From positions 71,273 to 135,272 of the forward strand of contig NZ_AOID01000031.1 of the NCBI RefSeq assembly GCF_000337195.1: a stretch of DNA of 64,000 nt, written 5' to 3'. Positions 1 to 10,427 of this stretch are shown piece by piece. The position numbers and the translations under genes were made by a program. The notes beneath the pieces are model-generated. The model saw only the letters and a program-made list of their open reading frames with translations, made no database searches and was not told where the DNA came from. Source of the DNA: Natrinema versiforme JCM 10478. GTDB taxonomy: Archaea > Halobacteriota > Halobacteria > Halobacteriales > Natrialbaceae. Each line of letters opens with the position of its first letter. The first letter of the stretch is position 1.

Positions 1-1143
1 CTCGAGGGGGACTCCGTCGTGCGCACGCCCGAGACGGTCGAGTGGGACCCCGAGCAGGCGGGGAAAGGCGAGTACGATCACTTCATGCTCAAGGAGATCA
101 ACGAACAGCCGACCTCGCTGGCCCAAGCGATCGAGGGACGGGTTGATTCTGCGACCGAACGGATCGCCCTGTCCGATTTCGAACCCGACACCTTCGAGGA
201 CGTCGACAGCGTCCAGTTCGTCGCCTGTGGTACCTCCTACCACGCCGCCCTGTACGGCTCGCTCACGCTGAATCAGGCCGGCGTGCAGTCGACCGCGCTG
301 CTCGCAAACGAGTACAGCGTGTCCGCGCCGCCGATCGATGACGACACGCTGGTGATCGCGGTCACCCAGAGCGGCGAGACGGCCGACACGCTCACTGCGC
401 TTCGACGGGCCGACGCCGAGGGCGCTCGCACGCTCACGGTGACGAACGTCGTCGGGTCGACGGCCGCCCGCGAGGCCGACGACGCGCTGTTCATCCGCGC
501 CGGGCCGGAGATCGGCGTCGCCGCGACGAAGACGTTCTCCTCCCAGGCCGTCATGCTCACGCTGCTCGGCCAGCGCATCGCCGGCGACCTGCAGGGCGAG
601 CCGCCGGCCGATCTCAAGTCGCTGCTGCCGGAACTCGAGTCGATGCCCGGACGGCTCGACGACTTGCTCGCGTCGTCGGCCGCCGAGTCGATCGCCGAAC
701 AGTACAGCGACAGTCAGTCGTACTTCTTCATCGGCCGCGGCCTCGGCTTCCCCGTGGCGCTCGAGGGGGCGCTGAAGTTCAAGGAGATCACCTACGAGCA
801 CGCCGAAGGCTTCGCCTCGGGCGAACTCAAACACGGGCCGCTGGCGCTGGTCACGCCCGAGACGCCGGTGTTCGCGATCTTCACGGGTCAAGAGGACGAG
901 AAGACACTGAAAAACGCCGAGGAGGCCCAGACCCGCGGCGCGCCCGTCATCGCGGTCTGTCCGGACGGCCACCCGGCCGTCAAGGCCGCCGACGAGCACC
1001 TCTCGATTCCCGAGACCGAGCCGAACCTGGCGGGGCTGCTCGCGAACGTCCAGCTCCAACTGGTCTCCTACTACGCGGCCGACCTGCTCGACCGACCGAT
1101 CGATAAGCCGCGAAACCTCGCGAAGAGCGTCACTGTTGAATAG
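1..1143 (+). CDS. glmS: Glutamine--fructose-6-phosphate aminotransferase, C-terminal part (5' end outside window)
   Basis: Makes glucosamine-6-phosphate from fructose-6-phosphate and glutamine, the first step towards UDP-GlcNAc. The open frame runs from base 1 with no start needed; the 380 visible residues begin at the linker before the SIS region (VEWDPEQAGKGEYDHFMLKE), so the N-terminal glutaminase domain lies upstream of the window. Two SIS (sugar isomerase) domains follow, with CGTSYHAA near the start of the first and FFIGRGLGFPVALEGALKFKE in the second. The ending, KPRNLAKSVTVE, is the usual conserved GlmS C-terminus, so the 3' end is intact. glmM lies 1.3 kb downstream on the other strand. 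Confidence 0.95.
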   Translation, partial: LEGDSVVRTPETVEWDPEQAGKGEYDHFMLKEINEQPTSLAQAIEGRVDSATERIALSDFEPDTFEDVDSVQFVACGTSYHAALYGSLTLNQAGVQSTALLANEYSVSAPPIDDDTLVIAVTQSGETADTLTALRRADAEGARTLTVTNVVGSTAAREADDALFIRAGPEIGVAATKTFSSQAVMLTLLGQRIAGDLQGEPPADLKSLLPELESMPGRLDDLLASSAAESIAEQYSDSQSYFFIGRGLGFPVALEGALKFKEITYEHAEGFASGELKHGPLALVTPETPVFAIFTGQEDEKTLKNAEEAQTRGAPVIAVCPDGHPAVKAADEHLSIPETEPNLAGLLANVQLQLVSYYAADLLDRPIDKPRNLAKSVTVE

Positions 1144-2077
1144 CGCCGGAGCACAGTTCGGTTCCGCCGCTCGCTGGTTTTCGGGTGTCGGCGTCCTCGT
1201 GATTCGATCCGCTGCGCTCGAGTCCCGGTTTCGTCTCGCGGTCGAACCCGACCGCTCCCGGATATCGTTCATCTCGGCGCTACGGCAGAAGACAATCGGA
1301 CTCGAGTAGGGGTCAGCGAGGCCGCAGGACCCGAGACCACCCCCGTAGTCCGGTCCGCACGGCGTCGGTAGTACGACCCGTACTCGAACGATGTCGGAAT
1401 CGAACGTGGAGGGTCACTGCGGTGATCGAACAGTCCGATGGCGGCACCACCGGACTCGTGGGTATCGACCGATACCCTCCAGTTGGACTAGGTGTTCGAG
1501 ACGATATAAAGGGACTACCTGATAACCGTGGTATATCAGACACCATAGGTAAAACGAAAGTCGCGCGAGACCCGGCCGCGACCGGATCGAGCCGCGCCTA
1601 CCGGTCTCGATCGACTGTTTCGCCGGGTTCGGTCGTCGCGCCGCGAACGCACGCGTTCGGTCCGACGGATAATTGTAGAACGTGTAAGGCGAAACCCACC
1701 GCTTTAGCGGTGGGTAGCTCACACGGCTGTTATAGCACAGAACTGAATTGATTTCTTTCTGACTGATTTCTACGCCGCTGACGGCATCGACTGCCCACTC
1801 GATTCCAGTCGGTCCCGAATCCGAGTCACCCTCGAGTCGCCGCTCTCGCCGATCCCGGTCGACGCCCCCAGATCTTCTAGTCAGCCTGCCATTTATCGCC
1901 GGTGAAATATCTAGTTACCGTCTCGAAATATCGTATTTCTCACGAAAGAGCCGCTGAAACTCTCGATGTCGGGACTGTCTCTCCGGCCGGTCCATCACCG
2001 CCGAAATCATCGACTAACCATCGCGAGGTGAATTATGCGGTCTATAGTAAATACCGTTCTGTCGCTACGGGTTGTTG
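1144..2077. other. Gene-free region between glmS and a small zinc-finger gene
   Basis: No open frame here has convincing coding character. The region holds the IS605-type hairpin at 1694-1715 and, at its right end, an AT-richer stretch (about 1890-2060) leading to the TATA-like TATAGTA at 2043-2049 for the next gene. Confidence 0.5.
1694..1715 (+). mobile_element. Relic right end of an IS200/IS605 (IS1341-type, TnpB) element
   Basis: A perfect 9-bp stem ACCCACCGC, loop TTTA, stem GCGGTGGGT, followed by AG. Hairpins of this form sit at the 3' end of many haloarchaeal tnpB-bearing IS1341-type elements. No tnpB coding sequence can be read upstream, so this looks like a decayed or solo end. A simple intrinsic hairpin of another origin cannot be excluded. 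Confidence 0.55.
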
Positions 2078-2284
2078 ATGTCGACGGATCCATCCGCCAA
2101 GTGGACGCCCATGACGTCCGGCCAGCAAACGACCGCCCCTCGGTGTGTCAACTGTGGCAACCAGGTGACGCGACAGTTCGCCCGCGTCTTCGGCGACAAC
2201 CGCGATGTCGTCCACGCCTGTCCCGACTGCGCGACGTACCGCGAGATGAAGACCTCCGATTTCATCCCGAAAGAAGCGAGATAG
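2078..2284 (+). CDS. Small zinc-finger protein, DUF7563-like
   Basis: A 68-residue protein with a four-cysteine zinc site, CVNCGNQVTRQFARVFGDN then CPDC, typical of a small haloarchaeal family of unknown function (DUF7563-like). The ATG at 2078 was chosen over the TTG at 2072 because the TATA-like TATAGTA at 2043-2049 lies about 30 nt upstream, fitting a leaderless transcript; an ATG at 2114 would still keep the whole finger. A clear paralogue lies at 47178-47516, sharing the QFARVFGDN core and the TYREM tail. Possibly nucleic-acid binding, but no function is established. Confidence 0.75.
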   Translation: MSTDPSAKWTPMTSGQQTTAPRCVNCGNQVTRQFARVFGDNRDVVHACPDCATYREMKTSDFIPKEAR

Positions 2285-2453
2285 CCGTTTCGTACGCTCA
2301 CCCCGCCTCGAGCGCCGTCCCAAGGCCTTCGTTCGCCGCCGAATCGTGAATTTCGCGGGACAGCACGTCCTTTTCATACGGTTCGCCGTAAGTCATTGCC
2401 GGCCCAACGCCGACCGCTGGGATCGGGCCGGAAACCCGTTACAGCGATCCGTA

Positions 2454-3779
2454 TCAGGCGTCCACCGCGACCGTCTCGGTAACGAGTGCCCGTGCGGTCT
2501 CGAACAGTTCCTCGGCGTCGGCCGCCGACCGCGCCTCCGCGGTCACGCGGATCAGCGGCTGCGTGCCGCTCGCACGGAGCAGGAACCAGCCGCGCTCGGT
2601 TTCGACTCTGACGCCGTCGAGCGTTTCGATGTCGTCGTATCGCTCGCGAACCCGCTCGGCCACGTCGGCCATCACTTCCGCTTTGTCCTCGACTTCGATC
2701 GATGTCCGCCGGATCGGATACTGCTCGATATCGGCGACGAGTTCGGACAGCGATCCCCGTTCGGCGACCAGTTCGACCAGCTTGCAGGCCGCGAACGGGC
2801 CGTCCGGACAGCGGGTCTCCTCGGGCCAGATCCACGCACCGCTCGGTTCGCCGCCGAAGACGACATCGGGCTCGGTCGTCCGCTCTGCGACGTAGACGTC
2901 ACCGACCTGCGTGCGCGTCAGCGACGCGCCGACGCCGGCCAGCGCGTCGTCGACGGCGAGACTGGTATCGACCGGCGCGGCGACGCGGTCATCCTCGCCC
3001 GCCGCCTCGCGAGCGAAGATGGCGAGGAGCGCGTCTTTCGGCACGAACGTCCCGGTTCCGTCGACGGCCAGCATCCGATCGGCGTCGCCGTCGTGGGCGA
3101 CCCCGAGTTCGGCGTCCGTCGCCGCGACCAGTGTCGACAGCGTCGCGAGGGTCTCCTCGGTCGGCTCGCTGGGCCGTCCGGGGAACGAGCCGTCCTCCTG
3201 TCCGTTCAGGGTCCGCACTTGACAGCCGAGCTCGTCGAGCACCGCCGCCGTGATCCCGCCGGCCCCGTTGCCTACGTCGACGACGACGCTGGGTTCGCGC
3301 TCGAGGTCGACCGCGTCTCGGAGCGCGGCGGCGTGGTGATCCCGGACGCCCTCGCGACGGTATCGGTCGCCGACGCCGTCCCAATCGGCCAGTTCGTAGT
3401 CGTCCTCGCGAATCCGCCGTTCGATCGCCGCACGCTGGTCGGGTCCGAACGCCTTCCCCGAGGGATTCCAGAGCTTGATCCCGTTGTCCGTCGCCGGGTT
3501 GTGCGAGGCCGTCACGACGACGCCCGCGTCGGCCTCGAGGTGGTCGATCGCGCGGGCGATCGTCGGCGTCGCCTCGATGTCGACCGTCAGCACGTCCGCG
3601 CCGCACTCGCGCAGTCCCGCACCGACCGCGTCGACGAACATCGATCCGCTCTCGCGGACGTCGCGACCGACGACGACCCGATCGTGTCCCTCCGAGGCGA
3701 CCGCGCGGCCGACCGACAGTGCCACGGCCGCCGTCACCTCGCTGCCGACCCGTCCGCGGATACCGCTGGTTCCGAACAT
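2454..3779 (-). CDS. glmM: Phosphoglucosamine mutase
   Basis: Interconverts glucosamine-6-phosphate and glucosamine-1-phosphate in the cytoplasm, the step after GlmS. The 441-residue protein has the whole alpha-D-phosphohexomutase set: start MFGTSGIRGR, the phosphoserine loop TASHNP (Ser92), the Mg2+ loop DGDADR (230-235), the sugar loop GEPSG (310-314) and the phosphate loop RASGTQP (402-408). The frame stays open upstream to 4028, but family starts match MFGTSGIRG, so 3779 is used. GEPSG and nearby glmS favour GlmM over a phosphomannomutase; related archaeal enzymes can act on both. Confidence 0.87.
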   Translation of the reverse strand: MFGTSGIRGRVGSEVTAAVALSVGRAVASEGHDRVVVGRDVRESGSMFVDAVGAGLRECGADVLTVDIEATPTIARAIDHLEADAGVVVTASHNPATDNGIKLWNPSGKAFGPDQRAAIERRIREDDYELADWDGVGDRYRREGVRDHHAAALRDAVDLEREPSVVVDVGNGAGGITAAVLDELGCQVRTLNGQEDGSFPGRPSEPTEETLATLSTLVAATDAELGVAHDGDADRMLAVDGTGTFVPKDALLAIFAREAAGEDDRVAAPVDTSLAVDDALAGVGASLTRTQVGDVYVAERTTEPDVVFGGEPSGAWIWPEETRCPDGPFAACKLVELVAERGSLSELVADIEQYPIRRTSIEVEDKAEVMADVAERVRERYDDIETLDGVRVETERGWFLLRASGTQPLIRVTAEARSAADAEELFETARALVTETVAVDA

Positions 3780-4170
3780 ACCTCCCTCTGACAGCGGCGA
3801 GCGCCTTACTATGCACGGGTTAATCCGATCCCCCGTCCGAAACGGAGCCAGATCCCGGTCTCGAGGCCGCTCCGGCATCGTCCGTGCCATTCGACAGCGA
3901 CCGCTCGCAGCGACTGCCGCTCGTTCCCGGTCGATCGCCCCATCGTTAGTTCCTCCCTGTCGTTCTGAACTGTCAGTGCCGTATATATGAGTTACACCGG
4001 TACGCTCGAGTGAGAATGAAACCGGCACAGCACGCCGCCGACGGACGGCATTCGCGAGCCGACGGCACCGCGACTCGGCTCCGGCCGACCGGGACGAGAA
4101 GCGTCGATCGATCGCCGACTCGAGCGCCGCGATCCGAACCTACACCGGCCGATTCCATCGACCGCCACCT
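3780..4170. other. Divergent intergenic region glmM / HTH gene
   Basis: Separates two divergent genes. It contains a TATATATG at about 3981-3988. A purine-rich GAGGGAGGT abuts the glmM start codon with no spacer, so it is unlikely to act as a Shine-Dalgarno site. No gene is seen. Confidence 0.4.
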
Positions 4171-4461
4171 ATGAGCGCGACCGAACCGGATCCTGAACTG
4201 GAGGAGGCGGCCGAGTCCGGCGAGAACAGCGGCGACGGCGACAGCGACGACGCGCTCGCCGAACTCCCGCCCAGCGCGAAACTGGTCTACAAAGTCCTCG
4301 AGTACGAAGCGCCGCTGACCCAAGAGGGGATCGCGGCCGAATCCCGGCTCTGTCCCCGGACCGTTCGCTACGCGCTCGGGAAATTAGCGGATCGGGACCT
4401 CGTCACCAGCCGCGTCTGTCTCGAGGACGCCCGGCAGTCGAAGTATCGGATCGCCGAGTAG
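4171..4461 (+). CDS. Small winged-helix DNA-binding protein (MarR-like)
   Basis: 96 residues. The first ~30 are acidic and probably disordered. The rest is one winged helix: LPPSAKLVYKVLEYEAPLTQ, then the recognition helix CPRTVRYALGKLADRDLV and a wing. Such stand-alone MarR/TrmB-like domains are common haloarchaeal transcription factors. It stands alone, convergent with the FemAB-like gene that ends at 4492. Its target cannot be read from the sequence. Confidence 0.75.
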   Translation: MSATEPDPELEEAAESGENSGDGDSDDALAELPPSAKLVYKVLEYEAPLTQEGIAAESRLCPRTVRYALGKLADRDLVTSRVCLEDARQSKYRIAE

Positions 4462-4491
4462 AGCGCGGAGCGGCCGCCGTGACGATCGCCG

Positions 4492-5498
4492 TTACCGGTG
4501 TTTCTGGTACCGATCGACCAGCAGGTCGACCCCGAAGGAGCCGGACGTGATCTCGTAGTAGGTCTCGAGTCGCGGGTTGAACTTCGCCTTGTACCGGTTG
4601 ATGCTCGGCACGCCGGCCCCGACGAGGTCGTACTCCTCGGCCGAGCCGTGCAGGCCGTCGCGCATGACGTGCCAGTCCAGCAGATCGTTGATCGCGATAT
4701 CGACGTCGGCGTCGGGTTTGACGCCGCCTTGCCACCGGTACCGCGTCCGCTCGGACTCGACGACCAAGATCCCCCCGAGGAACTCGCCGTCGACGCGACA
4801 GACGTAGGGCCGGATCGCCCCGTCGGGAAGCGTTTCGTAGAGCGAGCGAGCGAAGTCGGTACTCAGCCGGAACGGTTCGTCCTGGCTCTGGTAGCGCTCC
4901 CTGACCTTCTCGACGATGCGCTCGACGTCGTCGGCGTCGCCCTCCTCGATCGTGTAACTGTCCTCGTCGGCGTTCCGGATGTTGCTCCGCGCGTCGCTGC
5001 TGAACCGCTTCAATAGGTCGTCCTCGCTGCCCTCGAGGTCGACGACGTACGTGTTTCCGGGTTCGACGTCGTACTCGCTCCAGACGAACGGCCGGATGTC
5101 GTCGAACTCCGCCGTGACGAACTTGCAGTACAGCGGCGAGATCTCGTCGTCGACCCACTCGAGACAGCCCTCGATGAACCGCTTGGTCCGGCGGTCGACC
5201 TTGCGCTGTTTCAGCTTGTCGACGTTCAGCAGCGACGGGCCGAGGTACGATGTCCACGAGTGTGGGGGCGGCGAGAAGGCCCCGGTGACTGGCCCCTTGG
5301 TGTACTCGAAAACCGGGAAGACGCCGACCGGTTCCTGCCCCTTGAAGCCGGCGAGCAGGTGCGGCGTCGATCCGGTGTCCTCGGCCTGCAACCGGAGCGC
5401 TTCGGCCCGGAAGAACGGGTTCGTGCCGTCGGATCGCTCGACGTAGCGGTTCCACTCGTCCGCATCGGTGCGCGGATCAAGGACGCGTATCTCGATAC

Positions 5499-5502
<4 letters not shown>
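4492..5502 (-). CDS. FemAB/BioF2-like GNAT-fold acyltransferase of a polysaccharide locus
   Basis: 336 residues with the double-GNAT features of FemAB/BioF2-like proteins (PF13480 type): an N-terminal half with NPFFRAEALRLQ and GFKGQEPVGVFPVF, and a C-terminal half with PYVCRVDGEFLGGILVVESE and YDLVGAGVPSINRYKAKFNP. Related proteins sit in exopolysaccharide loci and are thought to attach acyl or aminoacyl groups; the substrate here is unknown. The ATG at 5502 overlaps the stop of the upstream phosphatase-superfamily gene by 4 nt (ATGA), so the two are probably co-translated from the promoter at 7151-7160. Confidence 0.7.
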
Positions 5503-7127
<1,625 letters not shown>

Positions 7128-7150
7128 GGTGGCGTTGTCCGGTCGGGTCG

Positions 7151-7160
7151 GCTTTGTTAT
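7151..7160 (-). promoter_or_regulatory. ATAACAAAGC promoter element, site 1
   Basis: Reads ATAACAAAGC on the minus strand and ends 23 nt before the ATG at 7127, the place where an archaeal BRE/TATA box would lie for a leaderless transcript. Confidence 0.6.
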
Positions 7161-7295
7161 GCAACCCGCTCAGGAGTCGTAAGCTCGCGCTGCCCGCTCT
7201 ACGATCGGGATAGCAAATCAGCCCGCGTGACAGTCAGGATTGATCGACGCGTGTACGCGCCGATTTCCGCGCGATCGGCGGGTTGTACCGTCCCT

Positions 7296-7305
7296 ATCAC
7301 TAAGG
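7296..7305 (+). promoter_or_regulatory. Degenerate copy of the promoter element (ATCACTAAGG)
   Basis: Weak match, 6 of 10 to ATAACAAAGC and 8 of 10 to the copy at 36389. It ends 25 nt before the ATG of the leader ORF at 7331, the same spacing as the strong sites. Confidence 0.35.
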
Positions 7306-7330
7306 TCCCGCTCGACGCCGTATTACGCCG

Positions 7331-7378
7331 ATGACCGTCGCTACCGCTCCCGTCTCCTCGGACCGATCTCAGGCATGA
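7331..7378 (+). CDS. Putative 15-residue leader ORF coupled to the DegT-like gene
   Basis: ATG at 7331 encodes MTVATAPVSSDRSQA; its TGA (7376-7378) overlaps the ATG of the next gene (7375-7377) as ATGA. The same arrangement recurs at 24840-24884 and 45690-45755, each behind an ATAACAAA-type element, with no similarity between the peptides. Translational coupling is therefore more likely than a peptide function. Too short to prove as coding by composition. Confidence 0.4.
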   Translation: MTVATAPVSSDRSQA

Positions 7379-8496
7379 TCAGCGCTACTCCATCCGTCTT
7401 CGACGTTTCCGTCTCGCGATCGGGGCCGGGGATCGACCGGTTCGTCGAACGACACGCCCCCGACAGCACGCACACGTACTACGGTGCCGGGAAAGTCGCG
7501 CTCCGGGACGGCCTCGCCGGCCTCGTCGAACCCGGCGGAAACGTCCTCGTTCCCGCCTACCTCTCGCCGGCCGTCGTCGAACCGTTCCACGACCTCGGAC
7601 TCGAGTCGCGGTTCTACGCCGTCGAGGAGACCCTCGCGCCGGATTTCGGGGACCTCGAATCCCGGATCGACGACGACACCGTCGCGGTGATGTCGGTCAA
7701 CTACTTCGGGTTCCCACAGCCCGGCCTCGAGCGAATCGCGTCGCTTTCCGACGAGTACGACTGCTATCACATCGACGACAACGCCCACTCGCCGCTCAGT
7801 GTTCACGACGGAACGCTGCTCGGCACTCACGGTGACCTCGGCGTCACGACGCTGCGGAAGTTGCTGCCGGTCCCCGACGGCGCGGTGCTCTACTGCACCG
7901 ACGACGAGGTCACATCGAACTTCACTCCCTCCTCGCTGGCCGGCCGTTCCGGCCGGATCGCGACCGCCGACTGCCGGTACGTGGCTGGTTCGGTCGCCGA
8001 ACGCGTCCTCGAGACCAGCCCGTCGCTCCACCGGTCGGTCGAGGCCTTCCTCTCCGACGGCGGCGACGACTCGTCGTCCGTGGACCCGAGCGGCCGCTAC
8101 GAGGCCGCGAAAGTCCCCATGTCGCGGTTCGCGGCGCTCGTCGCGGACGCCGCCGATCCCGAGGCGATCCGGGCCACTCGACGGGAGAACTTCCGGACGT
8201 GGCAGGAGATCCTAGACGGGCGCGACGATCTGACCCCGCTCTACGATCGGCTGCCGACGGGAATCAGCCCGTACGAGTTTCCGGTGCGGGCAAGCGAGTC
8301 GGAGGCGTTTCTCGCGGAACTCGAGGACTGTGGTGTCGTCGGTGCCCACACGTGGCCGATCCTCCGTCAGTCCGTCCGCGAGGACGAGACCTACGAAACG
8401 TCGACCCGGCTCGCGGACGAACTCGTCGCGCTGCCGGTCCATCAGGGTATTGGGCCGTCGGCGATCGAGGCCGTCGGGGACCGACTGCGGCGGTGA
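7375..8496 (+). CDS. DegT/DnrJ/EryC1/StrS-like PLP-dependent protein
   Basis: 373 residues of PLP-dependent fold I, related to sugar aminotransferases. Visible: the cofactor-site segment YYGAGKVALRDGL near residue 36, the pyridine-binding Asp region HIDDNAHSPLS (132-142) and a probable Schiff-base lysine in TLRKLLPVPDGA (Lys162). The C-terminal part is shorter and less typical than in WbpE-like enzymes, so the substrate is uncertain. The start at 7375 follows a leader ORF by ATGA overlap; the longer in-frame reading from 7240 lacks family similarity. Divergent from the phosphatase-superfamily gene at 7127. Confidence 0.75.
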   Translation: MISATPSVFDVSVSRSGPGIDRFVERHAPDSTHTYYGAGKVALRDGLAGLVEPGGNVLVPAYLSPAVVEPFHDLGLESRFYAVEETLAPDFGDLESRIDDDTVAVMSVNYFGFPQPGLERIASLSDEYDCYHIDDNAHSPLSVHDGTLLGTHGDLGVTTLRKLLPVPDGAVLYCTDDEVTSNFTPSSLAGRSGRIATADCRYVAGSVAERVLETSPSLHRSVEAFLSDGGDDSSSVDPSGRYEAAKVPMSRFAALVADAADPEAIRATRRENFRTWQEILDGRDDLTPLYDRLPTGISPYEFPVRASESEAFLAELEDCGVVGAHTWPILRQSVREDETYETSTRLADELVALPVHQGIGPSAIEAVGDRLRR

Positions 8497-8566
8497 AGCC
8501 GTCTCTTTTGTCACGTCCGCCGATCGAACGCGAGTGCTTCCCGGTCGACCGAATGCGAATCCAGCG

Positions 8567-10297
8567 CTACCGATCGGCGGCCGCCGCCGGCAGTTCCGCG
8601 CGGACGTCGTCGCTCAGCGCGTACGCCCGTTCGGCCGACCGCTCGAGCAGCCCCTCCGTGCGAAGCTCCGAGACAAGACTTTGGACGGCGACCCGCGAAC
8701 GGTCGACTCGAGCAGCGACGGTCTCCGTCCGGAGGCGGCCCTCCGTTGCGAACAGTTCCAGAATCGTCTCGGCCGTCTCGGCCGAACACTGCGAGCCCTC
8801 GCACGCGCGAGTGACTCGATCGCCGATCCACGCCACCTCGAGCAGCTCCGACAGTTCGCGCTCCTCGTCCGCGACGACGAACCCCGACTCGTCGTCGGCC
8901 GCCGGCTCTTGATCCGGGTCCTCGTCGACGGGCGTGTAGCCGAACTCGATGTCGTCGCCGCCGGCTTGGACGATCGACGACGCCGAATCGCCGTCGCTTG
9001 CAGCGTTCTCGTCCTCGCCGGTCGCCGATTCGCTTTCCTCGCTCTCGAGGTCGCGGACGACCTCGCGCAACTGCTCGTTTTCCGCCCGGAGCCGATCGAC
9101 TTCCGCCGACTGTCCCGCGAGTCGATCTTCGAGGTGCTCGATCCGCTCGTCGCGTGCCTCGAGCTCCTCCTGTAGCTCGTCCCGTTCGGCCTCGAGATCG
9201 GCGATTTCCTCGTGAAGCCGGCGCAGGTCCTCGCCCTCGGCGGGGAGTTGCGACTGGACGGTGTCCGTGTTGCTCAGCGCGTCGGCCATCTGTCTGGCCG
9301 CACTCGAGACGTCCCGCGCCGACGAGAGTTCGTCTTCGAGGGTCTCGATGCGTTTCTCCTTTTTCTCGAGTTCGGTCTCGAGTTCGTTGATCCGGTCCTG
9401 TTCGCGCTCCTTGCGCTCGGAGATGTTCTGGAGGTCGCCGACCAGCGCGTCGGAGACGGACTTGAGTTCGGGCCGTTCGAAATCGTCGAGGCCGGGGGTC
9501 GCGCCGGCGTCGAAGGTCCGCTTGCGGCGGAACTGGATCTTCCGGACGTCGACCTCGGTCCAATCGGTCTGGACGAACGCCTGGCCGTCGTCGAGATCGG
9601 AGACGAGTTCCTTGTACTCGGTGTCGATGATCCGGCCGACGACCTTCGTGTCGTTGTCCCAGGTCAGCCGGTGCCAGACGAGCCAGTTCGCCTGCGTGAT
9701 GAAGTCCTTCTTGACGTCGGCCGGCCGCTGGCTGATCCCGACGATGCCGAGGCCGTGTTTGCGCCCGCGCTTGCTGATCTTGATCAGCAGGTTGCCGGTC
9801 TCGCCGACGCCGCCGCCTTCCGGGATGTACTCGTGGACCTCCTCGACGACCAGCAGGAACGGCTTCTTCATCTTCTTCTCCTTGACGAACAGCTGGCGGG
9901 CGACTTCCCGGAGCAACTCGTCTGCCACGTCCTCGTCGAGATAGCCCGAGACGTCGAGGATGACGGGCACGTTCTCCTCGAGGGCGATCGTGGCCATCTG
10001 CTCGGCGTGTTCCGGCCCGATCTGGATGTCACACTCCTCGTCGGCCCCCGCGTGGAGCATCTCGTACTCCTCTTTGAGCCCGTAGTACTCGCCGTCCGTG
10101 TCGACGATGAGGAGGGGGTAGCCGGCCTCGAGCAGTTCCTCGGCGATCACCGATGCGGTGTTCGATTTGCCGGAGCCCGATTTCCCCGTCACGAACCCGC
10201 GACCGGTCAGCAGTTCGACGACGGGCAGTTTGAGGTCGGCACCGCTGTCCGTCTCACCGACGAGGATCTGTCGCTGCTTGGATTCCTCGTCGCTCAC
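8567..10297 (-). CDS. HerA-like ATPase with coiled coil and C-terminal winged helix
   Basis: 576 residues. The N-terminal HerA/FtsK-class ATPase domain shows Walker A GKSGSGKS (38-45), Walker B FLLVVEEVHEY (about 147-157) and the sensor-like ISQRPADVKKDF. Residues ~285-415 are a long heptad-patterned coiled coil (RINELETELEKKEKRIETLE and similar), followed by an acidic linker and a wHTH (about 500-570, VAARVDRSRVAVQSLVSEL). HerA proteins usually work with the NurA nuclease in DNA-end processing; no nurA lies nearby. The coiled coil plus wHTH suggests a DNA-tethered motor specific to haloarchaea. The XPB-like helicase gene ends 131 bp upstream on the same strand. Confidence 0.85.
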   Translation of the reverse strand: MSDEESKQRQILVGETDSGADLKLPVVELLTGRGFVTGKSGSGKSNTASVIAEELLEAGYPLLIVDTDGEYYGLKEEYEMLHAGADEECDIQIGPEHAEQMATIALEENVPVILDVSGYLDEDVADELLREVARQLFVKEKKMKKPFLLVVEEVHEYIPEGGGVGETGNLLIKISKRGRKHGLGIVGISQRPADVKKDFITQANWLVWHRLTWDNDTKVVGRIIDTEYKELVSDLDDGQAFVQTDWTEVDVRKIQFRRKRTFDAGATPGLDDFERPELKSVSDALVGDLQNISERKEREQDRINELETELEKKEKRIETLEDELSSARDVSSAARQMADALSNTDTVQSQLPAEGEDLRRLHEEIADLEAERDELQEELEARDERIEHLEDRLAGQSAEVDRLRAENEQLREVVRDLESEESESATGEDENAASDGDSASSIVQAGGDDIEFGYTPVDEDPDQEPAADDESGFVVADEERELSELLEVAWIGDRVTRACEGSQCSAETAETILELFATEGRLRTETVAARVDRSRVAVQSLVSELRTEGLLERSAERAYALSDDVRAELPAAAADR

Positions 10298-10427
10298 TGG
10301 CCCACCACCTCGCGTCCGCGCGGCTCGTTCATACTATCAGTACAGTTCGAATACGCGACCTTCAATATTGGCCTCGGCTCCGTCCTCGATAGCCGCCGGA
10401 CTGCGGGACACTCCCAAGACCGGCCGC

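Noticed and set aside
2346..3791. Plus-strand ORF of 481 codons opposite glmM
   Set aside because: Antisense shadow: the minus strand holds all phosphohexomutase motifs, whereas this frame gives an Arg/Val/Asp-rich sequence without any domain.
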